Origin: Propionibacteriaceae bacterium AM104-82 | Lineage (GTDB): Bacteria; Actinomycetota; Actinomycetes; Propionibacteriales; Propionibacteriaceae | DNA length: 64,000 bases | Direction of reading: 5' to 3' | NCBI GenBank assembly: GCA_027658995.1 | Contig: JAQDQK010000003.1 | Span: 124,001-188,000 of the forward strand | Shown here: piece after piece, positions 37,204-47,170 of the stretch | Position numbering within the stretch: the first letter of the stretch is position 1 | Layout of the letters: every line of letters starts with the position of its first letter | The notes under the pieces: model-generated | Database searches by the model: none | What the model saw: the letters and a program-made list of their open reading frames with translations, nothing else | What the model was told of the DNA's origin: nothing | Position numbers and translations under genes: made by a program

Positions 37204-38214
37204 CTAAGCCTTCGGGGGAGGGGCGACCGAGCCGCGCCTGGCCATCTCGACGCTGAGGCGCACCTCCGCGCCGCGCTCCTGGCTCTCCATCAGGGCGAGC
37301 AGCGCCTCGACCGCGGCCTTCGCCTTCGCGGGGATGTCCTGGCGGACGGTGCTGAGGGCGGGGGAGACGTAGCGGGCCTCCGGCAGGTCGTCGAAGCCGA
37401 TGATCGACGCCTCGTCGGGCACCGCGACCCCCGACTCGACAAGCCCCTTCAGCAGGCCGATCGCGATGATGTCTGCCGTGGCGAAGATCCCGGTGGGCCG
37501 TTCGGGCGAGGCGGCCAACTCCTGGCCGAGCGCCAGCGCATCGTCGAAGAACGGGGCGCTGTCGAGCAGCGTGACGGCCTCGCGGTCGAGGCCCGCCTCC
37601 GAGACGGCGGCCATGAAGCCGAGGAAGCGTTGGTGGATGACGCCTGGGCGGTCGACGCCCGGTGCGACCAGCGCGAGGCGACGGTGCCCCGCGGAGATCA
37701 GTTCGCGGCCAGCGAGCAGCCCGCCGTGGAAGTCGTCGAGGCCGACCCTGCTGATCCTGCTCGACGTGGAGTAGTTGTCCACGAACACCAGGGGGAGCCC
37801 CAGTTTGCTCTGCACCTCGTCGGCCTCGGAGGTGAAGGCGCCGAGGATGATGGCCCCGTCGACGCGCCAACTGCGCAGTTCCTTGGCGGTGACCGCGACG
37901 TCGTCGGCGGAGCGGATCATCAGGTACCTGCCCGCCTTCGTCATGCCGCGCTCCACCTCGTCGAGGAAGATCGAGTCGTGGGGGCTGGGCTGCGGGCGCT
38001 CGCCGCTGGCGGCGTGCACAAGGGCCACGATGTTGGAGCGCTTGGTCGCCAGCGCCGTCGCTGGGCCGTTGGGGACGTAGCCGGTGCGCTCCATGATCTC
38101 GCGGATCCGCTCGGCGGTTGCGGCCGAGACCTTGTCGGTGCGGCCGTTGATCACATTGGACACGGTCATCGCGCTGACCCCTGCCTCCGCGGCGATGTCT
38201 CTGACCGTGATCAC
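37204..38214 (-). CDS. LacI-family transcriptional repressor of the alpha-glucoside locus
   Basis: DNA-binding regulator of 336 residues. The N-terminal helix-turn-helix (TVRDIAAEAGVSAMTVSNVI) and hinge are followed by a periplasmic-binding-protein-like sensor domain with VDGAIILGAF, GVDRPGVIHQR and SIIGFDDLPEAR blocks. I start it at GTG 38214, with GAAGGGAG just upstream; an ATG eight codons earlier is the alternative. It is divergent from the GH13 gene, and two tandem operators lie in the shared promoter region, so it very likely represses the importer operon and itself until an alpha-glucoside is present. Confidence 0.93.
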   Translation of the reverse strand: MITVRDIAAEAGVSAMTVSNVINGRTDKVSAATAERIREIMERTGYVPNGPATALATKRSNIVALVHAASGERPQPSPHDSIFLDEVERGMTKAGRYLMIRSADDVAVTAKELRSWRVDGAIILGAFTSEADEVQSKLGLPLVFVDNYSTSSRISRVGLDDFHGGLLAGRELISAGHRRLALVAPGVDRPGVIHQRFLGFMAAVSEAGLDREAVTLLDSAPFFDDALALGQELAASPERPTGIFATADIIAIGLLKGLVESGVAVPDEASIIGFDDLPEARYVSPALSTVRQDIPAKAKAAVEALLALMESQERGAEVRLSVEMARRGSVAPPPKA

Positions 38215-38305
38215 GGGGCTCCCTTCGTTCCGGCGCATCGCTGGGGCGAGATCACATTCGGATAACGCCGCTTGACCAGGGGTGCGGACCGAGTCTAGCA
38301 TTCAC

Positions 38306-38333
38306 GTTGACCGGTAAACGTGTACCGGTAAAC
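38306..38333. promoter_or_regulatory. Two abutting LacI-type operators
   Basis: GTTGACCGGTAAAC (38306-38319) and GTGTACCGGTAAAC (38320-38333) are each one base from the perfect palindrome GTTTACCGGTAAAC and touch without a gap. A TTGACC usable as -35 lies inside the first, and a weak TAAACT -10 overlaps the end of the second, so a bound repressor would block polymerase. The GH13 start codon follows 21 bases later behind GGAGGTG. Confidence 0.75.
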
Positions 38334-38353
38334 TTTGTGGAGGTGAATGCGTC

Positions 38354-40000
38354 GTGACGGATCGAGCCGCGGAGAGTGTCGACTGGTGGCGGACGGCGGT
38401 AATCTACGAGATCTACCCGCGAAGCTTCGTCGACGGCAACGGCGACGGCGTCGGTGACCTCGCGGGCGTCCGCTCCGCGCTGCCCTACCTGCACGACCTG
38501 GGCGTCGACGCGATCTGGTTCACCCCCTGGTACGCCTCGCCGCTGATCGACGGCGGCTACGACGTCGCCGACTACCGGGCGATCCACCCCGAACTCGGCA
38601 CGCTCGCCGACGCGGAGGCGCTGATCGCGGAGGCCGCCGAGCTTGGCATCCGCACCATCGTCGACGTGGTGCCCAACCACATCTCCTCCGAGCACCCGTG
38701 GTTCGTCGAGGCCCTCGCCTCCGAGCCCGGCTCCGCGGCCCGCGACCGGTTCTGGTTCCGCGACGGCCGGGGCGAGGCGGGGGAGCAGCCCCCGACGCAC
38801 TGGCCCTCCAACTTCCACGGCGCCACCTGGACGCGGGTGCCCGAGGCCGACGGCACGCCCGGCCAGTGGTACCTGCACCTGTTCACGCCCGAGCAGCCCG
38901 ACCTCAACTGGGACAACCCGGACGTGATCGCCGAACACGAGGCGGTGCTGCGCTTCTGGTTCGACCGTGGCGTGGCCGGCATCCGCGTCGACTCCGCGGC
39001 CCTGCTCGTCAAGGACCGCGACCTGCCAGAGGTCGGCGACCACCACGAGCCGGGGCGGCACCCCACCACCGACCGCGACGACGTGCACGACGTCTACCGC
39101 GCCTGGCGCCGGGTGACGGACGAATACGAGGGCCGGGTCCTGGTCGGCGAGGTCTGGCTGCCGGACCCGGCACGGTTTGCCGCCTATCTCCGCCCCGATG
39201 AGATGCACACCGCGTTCAACTTCGACTTCATGGTCCGCCCGTGGGACGCGTGGCAGTTGCGCCAGTCGATCGATACGACGCTCGACGCGCACCGGCCCGT
39301 CGGCGCCCCCACCACCTGGGTGCTCTCCAACCACGACATCACCCGCCCCGTGACCCGCTACGGGCGCGAGGACTCGGGCTTCAACATGGCCGAGAAGCGC
39401 TTCGGCATCCCCAGCGACCTGGCGCTCGGCACCCGCCGCGCCCGCGCCGCCGCGCTGCTGACCGCCGCGCTTCCCGGCGTCCTCTACATCTACCAGGGCG
39501 ACGAACTTGGCCTGCCGGAGGTCGAGGACATCCCCGACGACGCGCGCCGCGACCCCATGTACCTCTCCGGCGGGGGAGTCGACCCCGGCCGCGACGGCTG
39601 CCGGGTGCCACTGCCCTGGGACGCCGACGCCCCCAACCGCGGCTTCTCGCCGACGCCCGTGCCCACCTGGCTGCCACAGCCCGAGTGGTGGGGCGACTAC
39701 GCGGCCGCGACCCAGGCCGCCGATCCGGACTCGATGCTGTCGCTGTACCGTGCAGCCATCGCGCTGCGCAGGAGTCACCCGGCCCTGAGCGGCACCGAGT
39801 TCGGCTGGATCGACGGATACGACGCCGACGTGCTCGCCTTCCGGCGCGGCGCCGACGCCCAACTGACCTGCCTGGTCAACCTCGGCCGCGACGCCGTCGC
39901 GCTGCCCCCCAACGCCCACATCCTGCTGTCGAGCGCCCCACTGCCCGACGGCCGCCTCGAACCCGATAACGCCGTCTGGCTCGAGAACAACCACCTCTAA
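38354..40000 (+). CDS. Alpha-glucosidase, glycoside hydrolase family 13
   Basis: Cytoplasmic GH13 enzyme of 548 residues, of the oligo-1,6-glucosidase/alpha-glucosidase type (subfamily not decidable by eye). The (beta/alpha)8 barrel shows DVVPNH, the nucleophile Asp213 (GIRVDSA), acid/base Glu266 (LVGEVW) and transition-state Asp328 (SNHDI). The start VIYEIYPRSFVDGNGDGVGD is characteristic. It would split small alpha-glucosides (maltose, isomaltose or trehalulose-like sugars) brought in by the importer encoded next. GTG 38354 follows GGAGGTG. The binding-protein gene begins 13 bases after its stop. Confidence 0.93.
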   Translation: MTDRAAESVDWWRTAVIYEIYPRSFVDGNGDGVGDLAGVRSALPYLHDLGVDAIWFTPWYASPLIDGGYDVADYRAIHPELGTLADAEALIAEAAELGIRTIVDVVPNHISSEHPWFVEALASEPGSAARDRFWFRDGRGEAGEQPPTHWPSNFHGATWTRVPEADGTPGQWYLHLFTPEQPDLNWDNPDVIAEHEAVLRFWFDRGVAGIRVDSAALLVKDRDLPEVGDHHEPGRHPTTDRDDVHDVYRAWRRVTDEYEGRVLVGEVWLPDPARFAAYLRPDEMHTAFNFDFMVRPWDAWQLRQSIDTTLDAHRPVGAPTTWVLSNHDITRPVTRYGREDSGFNMAEKRFGIPSDLALGTRRARAAALLTAALPGVLYIYQGDELGLPEVEDIPDDARRDPMYLSGGGVDPGRDGCRVPLPWDADAPNRGFSPTPVPTWLPQPEWWGDYAAATQAADPDSMLSLYRAAIALRRSHPALSGTEFGWIDGYDADVLAFRRGADAQLTCLVNLGRDAVALPPNAHILLSSAPLPDGRLEPDNAVWLENNHL

Positions 40001-40013
40001 GGAGTACGGAGAA

Positions 40014-41423
40014 ATGTCAACCAACCGTCGACCTCTCGCGGCCCTCGTGGCTGCCCTCGTTGGCGCCGGCGCCCTCGTCGGCTGCTCCGGTGGCACGCCC
40101 GCCGGATCCCCCTCGCCCCAGTCCACCGGCGGCGGCGAGGCTGCCGGCCCCGTCACGCTGCGCGTGGTGTCCCTGCTGCCCGGCTCGGAGCAGGCAGCCA
40201 TCGACGCCTTCAACGCCCAGGTCAAGGAGTTCGAGGACGCCAACCCCGGCATCGACATCCAGCCTGAGGAATACGAATGGAAGGCGACCACGTTCGCCGC
40301 CCAGCTCGCGGGAGGCACGCTCCCGCAGGTCTTCGAGATCCCGTTCACCGATGCCAAGACCCTCATCGAGAACAAGCAGATCGCCGACCTCGACAAGCAG
40401 TTCCAGACGCTGCCCTACGCGTCCAAGTTCAACCCCGCCATCCTCGACGCGGGCAAGGGCCCCGACGGCAAGGTCTACGCCATCCCCGGCAAGAACGTCT
40501 ACGGCGTCGGCCTGCACTACAACCGTGACCTGTTCACGTCCGCCGGTCTCGACCCCGACAACCCGCCCAAGACGTGGGACGAGGTCCGTGAGGCCGCCAA
40601 GAAGATCGCCGAGAAGAACCCCGGCGTCGCGGGCTACGCGCAGATGACGCAGAACAACACCGGCGGCTGGCAGCTCGTGGCCAACACCTTCGCCCACGGC
40701 GGCCGCGTTCAGGAGGTCAACGCCGACGGCTCCGCCACCTCGACGCTGACCAACGACGGCACGAAGGCCGCGCTGCAGATGCTGAAGGACATGCGCTGGG
40801 GCGACAACTCGATGGGCGCGAACTTCATGTTCGACTGGGGCTCCATCAACCAGGCCTTCGCCGCAGGCCAGGTCGCGATGTACACCTCGGGCGCCGACGT
40901 CTACACCTCCCTGATCCAGACCAACGGCGTCAAGCCCGAGAGCTACGGCCTGACCGCCATGCCGCTGCAGGGCGACGACGCGGGCGTGCTGACCGGTGGC
41001 ACCATGGTCGCGATGCCCGCCTCGGCGACCGACGCCGAGAAGGACGCCGCCATCAAGTGGATCGACTTCTTCTACCTCGCGAAGCTGGTCGACAAGGACC
41101 GCGCCGTGGCTGACGCCAAGACGCTCGCCGCCAACAACCAGCCCGTCGGCACCCCCGTGCTCCCGATGTTCAACCGGGCGCAGTGGGAGGAGAACCAGTC
41201 GTGGATCAAGGACTACATCAACGTCCCGCTCGATCAGATGAAGGGCTACACCGAGACGATGTTCGACCTGCCGCTGGTGGGTGAGCCGAGCCAGAAGACG
41301 CAGGAGATCTACGCCCTTCTCGACCCGGTCCTGCAGGCGGTCCTCACGGACAAGAACGCCGACATCGACGCCCTCCTGAACGACGCGAACACCCAGGCCC
41401 AGGCCCTGCTGGACCAGAAGTGA
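40014..41423 (+). CDS. ABC sugar importer, solute-binding lipoprotein
   Basis: Extracellular sugar-binding protein of family 1 (MalE-like), 469 residues, with a lipoprotein signal ending in the lipobox LVGC at Cys24. A Gly/Ser/Pro linker follows and then the two-lobe binding fold (IDIQPEEYEWKATTF, GVGLHYNRDLFTSAG, GGTMVAMPASA). It delivers sugar to the two permeases encoded downstream. No ATPase is encoded in the operon, so a shared MsiK/MalK-type ATPase elsewhere must power it. Confidence 0.93.
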   Translation: MSTNRRPLAALVAALVGAGALVGCSGGTPAGSPSPQSTGGGEAAGPVTLRVVSLLPGSEQAAIDAFNAQVKEFEDANPGIDIQPEEYEWKATTFAAQLAGGTLPQVFEIPFTDAKTLIENKQIADLDKQFQTLPYASKFNPAILDAGKGPDGKVYAIPGKNVYGVGLHYNRDLFTSAGLDPDNPPKTWDEVREAAKKIAEKNPGVAGYAQMTQNNTGGWQLVANTFAHGGRVQEVNADGSATSTLTNDGTKAALQMLKDMRWGDNSMGANFMFDWGSINQAFAAGQVAMYTSGADVYTSLIQTNGVKPESYGLTAMPLQGDDAGVLTGGTMVAMPASATDAEKDAAIKWIDFFYLAKLVDKDRAVADAKTLAANNQPVGTPVLPMFNRAQWEENQSWIKDYINVPLDQMKGYTETMFDLPLVGEPSQKTQEIYALLDPVLQAVLTDKNADIDALLNDANTQAQALLDQK

Positions 41424-41488
41424 GACCGGCGGGCGCGCCGTGACCCCCCTGCGGCGCGCCCGCCCACAACCTTGAGGAGAATCACCAC

Positions 41489-42424
41489 GTGAGCAGCACC
41501 AACATCCCAGCCCGACGCCTCGGCATCGGGGCACGACTCAGGAACTGGGTCCGCGGCGGGGGAATCAGCACGCTGGTCTTCGCCCTGCCGCTGCTGCTCA
41601 TCTTCGGGCTCTTCTCGTGGCTGCCGATCGTGAAGTCGGTGATCATGAGCTTCCAGAAGACGAACCTGGTGGCCCCGCCCGAGTTCGTCGCCCTGGACAA
41701 CTTCGCGTTCGTGCTTTCGGACCCGCTGCTCGGCATCGCGGTGCGCAACACGCTGTACTTCGCGTTCCTCGCCCTGCTGATCGGCTTCCCGATCCCGCTG
41801 GTGGTCGCGGTGCTGATGAGCGAGGTCCGCAAGGCGAAGGGGCTGTACTCGGCGCTGGCCTACCTGCCCGTCGTGGTGCCGCCCGTGGTGTCGGTGCTGC
41901 TGTGGAAGTTCTTCTACGACGCGAGCCCGACGGGCCTGTTCAACACGATCCTCGGCTGGGTCGGGCTCGGCCCGTTCCCGTGGCTGCAGGACTCGACGTG
42001 GGCGATGCCTTCCCTGGTGCTCGCCGCGACCTGGGCGGGCGCGGGCGGCACCATCATCATCTACCTCGCCGCCCTGACCGGCGTGCCCCCCGAGTTGTAC
42101 GAGGCCGCCGAGATGGACGGCGCGGGCATCTGGCGCAAGATCTGGCACGTCACGCTCCCGCAGTTGCGCGGCGTGATCTACATCACCTTGATCCTGCAGA
42201 TCATCGCGACGGCGCAGGTCTTCCTCGAGCCCTACCTGTTCACGGGGGGCGGCCCCGCTCACGCCACCATCACGGTGCTGCTGCTGATCTACAACTACGC
42301 CTTCGCCAACAGCCTCGGCGGCAACTACGGCGCAGCGACCGCGCTCTCGCTGATGCTGGCAGGCTTCCTCGCCGTGTTCTCGCTGATCTACTTCCGCCTC
42401 ACCAGTTCCTGGAGCAAGTCGTGA
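41489..42424 (+). CDS. ABC sugar importer, permease (MalF-like)
   Basis: Six-helix inner-membrane permease of 311 residues. The cytoplasmic EAA loop that contacts the ATPase reads EAAEMDGAGIWRKIW with the conserved G. A GTG start at 41489 follows AGGAG. The stop overlaps the next permease (GTGA), fixing the operon. Confidence 0.93.
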   Translation: MSSTNIPARRLGIGARLRNWVRGGGISTLVFALPLLLIFGLFSWLPIVKSVIMSFQKTNLVAPPEFVALDNFAFVLSDPLLGIAVRNTLYFAFLALLIGFPIPLVVAVLMSEVRKAKGLYSALAYLPVVVPPVVSVLLWKFFYDASPTGLFNTILGWVGLGPFPWLQDSTWAMPSLVLAATWAGAGGTIIIYLAALTGVPPELYEAAEMDGAGIWRKIWHVTLPQLRGVIYITLILQIIATAQVFLEPYLFTGGGPAHATITVLLLIYNYAFANSLGGNYGAATALSLMLAGFLAVFSLIYFRLTSSWSKS

Positions 42425-43344
42425 CAGACACCGTGACCGTGCGCCGCAGGCGCGACAAGAAGGCCCAGGACCAGCGGGGCATCACCTCGCCCGCCGACTG
42501 GCGCAAGCCGTCGGTGCGGTTCTCGCTCGGCACCGTGCAGGTGCTGCTGCTGGTTGCGCTGTTCGTCGCGGGGCTCGGCCCGATGCTGCTGCTCGCGAAG
42601 TTCGCGGTCACCCCGACGCAGGACATCCTGCGCACCCCGATGGCGATCTTCCACAACGGCGTGAAACTGGAAAACCTCGACCAGGCCTGGAACCGCGTCC
42701 AGATCTCGCGCTACTTCATGAACACCGTGTGGCTCGCGCTCGGCTCCTGGGCGAGCCAACTGATCGTCGCCACCACCGGAGGCTACGTGCTCTCGGTGCT
42801 GCGCCCCCGCTACGGCAAGGTGATCAACGCGCTGGTGCTGGCGACGCTTTTCGTGCCCGCCGTGGTGCTGCTGGTGCCGCTGTACCTGACCATCCTGAAC
42901 CCGCCGCTGCTCGGCCAGTCGCTGATCAACTCGTTCTGGGCCGTGTGGCTGCCCGCTGGCGCAAGCGCGTTCAACGTGGTGCTCGTGGCGCGCTTCTTCG
43001 ACAGCCTGCCGCGCGAGGTGTTCGAGGCGGCGAGGGTCGACGGGGCGGGCAACTTCCGGCTGTTCTGGTCGATCGTGCTTCCGATGTCGAAGCCGATCCT
43101 CGGCGTGGTCAGCGTGTTCGCGATCATCGCCAGTTGGAAGGACTTCCTCTGGCCGCTGCTCGTGCTGAAGGACCCCAAGATCCAGCCCCTCTCGGTGCGC
43201 CTGCCCGCCATCGCGGGGGCGACCGACCTCGGGGTGTTCCTCGCGGCGCTCGCGATCGCGACGCTGATCCCCGTGGCGCTGTTCCTCGCGTTCCAGCGCC
43301 TGTTCCTCGGGGGAGCGGGCCTGGGAGGAGCCGTCAAGGGCTGA
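42421..43344 (+). CDS. ABC sugar importer, permease (MalG-like)
   Basis: Second permease of 307 residues; after a basic N-terminus it has six hydrophobic helices and the EAA loop FEAARVDGAGNFRLFW. The GTG at 42421 overlaps the previous gene's stop. The frame stays open far upstream but only in shadow sequence. Last gene of the alpha-glucoside operon; a convergent gene begins 3 bases later. Confidence 0.93.
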   Translation: MTDTVTVRRRRDKKAQDQRGITSPADWRKPSVRFSLGTVQVLLLVALFVAGLGPMLLLAKFAVTPTQDILRTPMAIFHNGVKLENLDQAWNRVQISRYFMNTVWLALGSWASQLIVATTGGYVLSVLRPRYGKVINALVLATLFVPAVVLLVPLYLTILNPPLLGQSLINSFWAVWLPAGASAFNVVLVARFFDSLPREVFEAARVDGAGNFRLFWSIVLPMSKPILGVVSVFAIIASWKDFLWPLLVLKDPKIQPLSVRLPAIAGATDLGVFLAALAIATLIPVALFLAFQRLFLGGAGLGGAVKG

Positions 43345-43347
43345 GGC

Positions 43348-43740
43348 TCAGCGCTGCGAATCCTGCTTCTTCCCGGAGCCGAGCAGGCCACCGAGGATCG
43401 CGCCGACCACCGAGATGATGATCGAGCCGAACAGGGCCGCCCAGAAGCCGTCGACGTGGAAGCCGATCCCGAACTGGGTGCCGATCCACGACGTCAGCAT
43501 CAGCATCAGGGCGTTGACGACAAGCATGAACAGCCCGAGCGTCAGCACGATCAGGCAGGTGCTCATCACGCTGACGATCGGCTTGATGACGGCGTTGACC
43601 ACGCCGAAGATGAGCGCGACGATCAGCAGCGTGACGACCTTGTCCGTGGTGTCCGAGGCGGTCAGGCTGATGCCAGGGACCAGCCAGACGGCGGCCGCGG
43701 TGGCGAGGGCGGTGACGATGAGACGCATCAGGAACTGCAT
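43348..43740 (-). CDS. Phage-holin-family-like small membrane protein (YvlD type)
   Basis: A 130-residue protein with four hydrophobic segments and the pattern of the four-helix mycobacterial-type holin superfamily (LIFGVVNAVIKPIVSV and GFWAALFGSIIISVVGAI). Despite the name, bacterial chromosomal members are not proven to lyse cells, and there is no endolysin nearby. Start ATG 43740. The C-terminus is short, basic and polar. Confidence 0.8.
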   Translation of the reverse strand: MQFLMRLIVTALATAAAVWLVPGISLTASDTTDKVVTLLIVALIFGVVNAVIKPIVSVMSTCLIVLTLGLFMLVVNALMLMLTSWIGTQFGIGFHVDGFWAALFGSIIISVVGAILGGLLGSGKKQDSQR

Positions 43741-43861
43741 ACCTCCACAATGCCAGCCGACCGGCGCCGCGTCTGTGGGGGACCTCCCTGAGCGTTCCCC
43801 GGTGTTGGGCGCGACGTAGTATTGCCGGAGTTTGGGCCGACGACCGGGGAGGGAGGAACCG

Positions 43862-46800
43862 ATGCTGCAACTCGATCAGGTGCGCAAGTCCTACACCACG
43901 GGCGACTTCACGCAGGTCGCGCTCGACGACGTCAGCATCGCGTTCCGCGACAACGAGTTCGTCGCGATCCTCGGCCCCTCCGGTTCCGGCAAGACGACCC
44001 TGCTCAACGTGGTCGGCGGGCTCGACCACTACGACTCGGGCAACCTGATCATCGACGGCGTCGCGACGTCGAAGTACAAGGACCGCGACTGGGACACCTA
44101 CCGCAACAACCGGATCGGGTTCGTCTTCCAGAGCTACAACCTGATCCCGCACCAGAGCGTGCTCGCCAACGTCGAACTGGCCCTGACGCTCGCGGGGGTC
44201 TCGCCGGCCGAGCGGAGGCAGCGCGCCATCGCGGCCCTCGACGAGGTGGGCCTCGTCGACCACATCCACAAGCGCCCCAACCAACTCTCCGGCGGCCAGA
44301 TGCAGCGCGTCGCCATCGCGCGCGCCCTCATCAACGACCCCGAGATCCTGCTCGCCGACGAGCCGACCGGCGCCCTCGACTCGCACACCAGCGTCCAGAT
44401 CATGGCCCTGCTGACCAGCATCGCCAAGGACCGCCTCGTCATCATGGTCACGCACAACCCGGAGTTGGCCGAGGAGTACGCCACCCGGATCGTGTCGCTG
44501 CGCGACGGCGTGATCTCCGAGGACTCCGACCCGTACACGCCGGACATGGGGGAGGTGAGCGGCCACTCGCGGGCCAAGCGCACCAGCATGTCCTTCCTGA
44601 CGGCGATCGCGCTGTCCTTCAACAACCTGATGACCAAGAAGGGCCGCACGCTGATGACCGCCTTCGCGGGCAGCATCGGCATCATCGGCATCGCCGCGAT
44701 CCTTGCGCTCGCCAACGGCGTCAACGCCTACATCAAGGGCGTCGAGGAGGACACCCTCTCGATGTACCCGCTCTCCATCGAGCGGCAGGGCTTCGACATG
44801 GGCTCGATGCTTGCCGCCTCGGCCGGCCTGATGGACGAGATGAGCGGAGACAAGAAGGGCGAGGAGGGCACCGCGCACGAGGTGCACCTGCTCTCCAGCA
44901 TGTTCGGCGGGATCGGCACCAACGACCTGCGCTCGCTGAAGTCCTACCTGGAGGGCGACGGCAGCGCCATCCGGGACTCGGTCAACTCCATCCAGTACTC
45001 CTACGACGTCACCCCGCAGATCTTCGCCTCCGACACCACCGACGGGCCACGCCAGGTCAACCCCGACTCGACCTTCAGCAAGCTGGGCTTCGGCACCGGC
45101 GGGGCCATGATGGGCTCGGCGGGCAGCACCAACGTCTTCTCCGAACTGGTCGACGACCTGTCCCTGGTCGACACGCAGTACGACGTGGTCGAGGGCCGCT
45201 GGCCGACGGCCTTCGACGAGACGGTGCTCGTGCTCAGCCCCAGCGGAGGGATCAGCGACCTTGCGCTCTACGCCATGGGCCTGCGCGACCCGGCGGAGCT
45301 CGACGCCATGGTGCGCCAGGTGATCGCCGAGGAGAAGGTCACCGTCCCCGAGGACTCGCTCAGCGTCAGCTACGACGAGTTGATGGACGTCACGTTCCGG
45401 CTGATCAACGCCACCGACAGGTACAAGTTCGACTCGGCCTACGACGTGTGGACCGACCGCGGCGGCGACGAGGCGTTCATGCGCCAGCTCGTCGACGGGG
45501 GAGAGACCCTCAAGATCGTCGGCATCGTCAAGGCCAACGGCGACAACTCGGTGCTGCGGCCAGGCATCTACTACACCTCCGCGCTGACCCGCCACGTCAT
45601 CGAGGCCTCCGAGGACACCGCGATCGTGCAGAGCCAACTGGCCCACCGCGACGTCAACGTCTTCTCCGGGCGCAGCTTCGCCGACGACACCAGCCAGCCG
45701 GAGGGGCTCGACCTCGCCTCGCTGATCACCGTCGACGAGGACGCCATCGCCAAGGCCTTCACCTTCGACCAGTCCAAGCTGCAACTCGACCTCGGCGGGC
45801 TGGAGGACCTGTCGATGCCCGACCTGCAACTCGACCCGGCCGCGCTGCCCGAACTCGACGTCGCGGCCCTGCTCGGCGACCTCGACCTGACGACCCTCGT
45901 CCGGCCGCCGGACGACCTCGACCAGGACATCGGCCAGACCACCGCCATGGTGCAGGGGCTCGCCGAGGGGTTCGTCGCCTACGCGGCCGCCAACGCGCTC
46001 GACCCGGCCGACCCCGCAAGCTTCCCGACGTTCCTGGCCTCCGACGAGGCGAAGGCGCTGCTCGCGGGCGAGCCTGGCGCGACCCCCGGCATGATCACCC
46101 AACTGGTCACCGGCTACCTGGGCTACGCCACCAGCCAGCAGGCCGACCTCGCCGACGTCGCCACGACGCTTCCCGCGTTCCTCGCCACGCCGGAGGGCCA
46201 GGCCATCCAGGGCGAGGCCATGGGCCTGATCGACACGGCCGCGCTGCAGACCCAGTTGCAGGGCGCCATCGGCGGCTACCTGCAGGAGGTCATGTCGACC
46301 TACATGGCGGAGGCGTCGAGCCAGATCGGCGACGCGCTGCGCACCCAGATCACCTCCGCGATGGAGGGGGCCATGGATCAGCTCGCCTCCCAGATGAGCG
46401 ACGCCATGAGCATCGACCAGGACGCGTTCACCAAGGCGTTCAGCCTGAACAAGAACCAGGAGGAACTCACCCAACTCCTGATGTCGATGGCCACCACCGA
46501 GGTGAAGAGCTTCGAGTCGAACATGCGCACGCTCGGCTACGCCGACCTTGCCGACCCGTCGGGCATCGAGATCTTCCCCAAGGACTTCGAGTCCAAGGGG
46601 AAGGTCATCGAGACCCTCGACGCGTACAACGAACGCGCCCGCGCCGATGGCCACGAGGACCAGGTGATCACCTACACCGACCTGGTCGGCGCCCTGATGG
46701 GCTCGGTGACCGACATCGTCAACATGGTCAGCTACGTGCTCGTCGCGTTCGTGGCGATCTCGCTGATCGTCAGTTCCATCATGATCGGCGTGATCACCTA

Positions 46801-47128
46801 CATCTCGGTGCTCGAGCGCAAGAAGGAGATCGGCATCCTCCGCTCGATCGGCGCCTCCAAGCGCGACATCCGCCGCGTCTTCAACGCCGAGACGCTGCTC
46901 GTCGGGTTCGTGGCCGGCGCCCTCGGCGTCGGCATCACGTTCCTGCTCACCATCCCGGCCAACGCGATCGTCTACAACAACTTCGACGTCGCCAACGTCG
47001 CCCAGTTGCCGTGGCAGGCCGCCCTGATCCTGGTGGCCATCAGCATGGCCCTGACGGCGCTCGCGGGCCTCATCCCGGCCACCGCAGCCTCCCGCAAGGA
47101 TCCGGTCGAGGCACTGCGCAGCGAGTAG
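43862..47128 (+). CDS. ABC transporter, fused ATPase and FtsX/MacB-type permease with giant extracellular domain
   Basis: A 1088-residue fusion. Residues about 1-225 are the ATPase: Walker [11 protein letters not shown]-loop FVFQSYNL, signature LSGGQMQR, Walker [15 protein letters not shown] first membrane helix lies at about 262-285 and three more at about 960-1085, with the FtsX-like [20 protein letters not shown] loop. Between them is an extracellular region of about 670 residues, part of it (about 615-880) an Asp/Leu/Ala-rich helical stretch with [10 protein letters not shown] and [15 protein letters not shown] periods. MacB-type proteins are mechanotransducers rather than classic pumps. 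The ATG at 43862 follows GGGAGGGAGG. The substrate is unknown; the large domain suggests envelope work. Confidence 0.88.
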   Translation: MLQLDQVRKSYTTGDFTQVALDDVSIAFRDNEFVAILGPSGSGKTTLLNVVGGLDHYDSGNLIIDGVATSKYKDRDWDTYRNNRIGFVFQSYNLIPHQSVLANVELALTLAGVSPAERRQRAIAALDEVGLVDHIHKRPNQLSGGQMQRVAIARALINDPEILLADEPTGALDSHTSVQIMALLTSIAKDRLVIMVTHNPELAEEYATRIVSLRDGVISEDSDPYTPDMGEVSGHSRAKRTSMSFLTAIALSFNNLMTKKGRTLMTAFAGSIGIIGIAAILALANGVNAYIKGVEEDTLSMYPLSIERQGFDMGSMLAASAGLMDEMSGDKKGEEGTAHEVHLLSSMFGGIGTNDLRSLKSYLEGDGSAIRDSVNSIQYSYDVTPQIFASDTTDGPRQVNPDSTFSKLGFGTGGAMMGSAGSTNVFSELVDDLSLVDTQYDVVEGRWPTAFDETVLVLSPSGGISDLALYAMGLRDPAELDAMVRQVIAEEKVTVPEDSLSVSYDELMDVTFRLINATDRYKFDSAYDVWTDRGGDEAFMRQLVDGGETLKIVGIVKANGDNSVLRPGIYYTSALTRHVIEASEDTAIVQSQLAHRDVNVFSGRSFADDTSQPEGLDLASLITVDEDAIAKAFTFDQSKLQLDLGGLEDLSMPDLQLDPAALPELDVAALLGDLDLTTLVRPPDDLDQDIGQTTAMVQGLAEGFVAYAAANALDPADPASFPTFLASDEAKALLAGEPGATPGMITQLVTGYLGYATSQQADLADVATTLPAFLATPEGQAIQGEAMGLIDTAALQTQLQGAIGGYLQEVMSTYMAEASSQIGDALRTQITSAMEGAMDQLASQMSDAMSIDQDAFTKAFSLNKNQEELTQLLMSMATTEVKSFESNMRTLGYADLADPSGIEIFPKDFESKGKVIETLDAYNERARADGHEDQVITYTDLVGALMGSVTDIVNMVSYVLVAFVAISLIVSSIMIGVITYISVLERKKEIGILRSIGASKRDIRRVFNAETLLVGFVAGALGVGITFLLTIPANAIVYNNFDVANVAQLPWQAALILVAISMALTALAGLIPATAASRKDPVEALRSE

Positions 47129-47142
47129 GCCCGCGACCGATT

Positions 47143-47170
47143 TTTACGCTCAGGTCCGCTGCGATAGACT
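47143..47170 (+). promoter_or_regulatory. Promoter of the spc ribosomal operon
   Basis: TTTACG (47143-47148) and TAGACT (47165-47170) are separated by 16 bases, just after the stop of the MacB-type gene. A start point near 47177 would give a leader of about 157 bases before rplN. Confidence 0.55.

Noticed and set aside
43348..43740. Prophage remnant because of the holin-like gene
   Set aside because: No other phage gene lies nearby. Such four-helix proteins are ordinary chromosomal genes in actinobacteria.
43334..46654. 1106-codon open frame opposite the MacB-type gene
   Set aside because: Same shadow effect. The plus-strand gene has complete ATPase motifs, a ribosome site and membrane segments.
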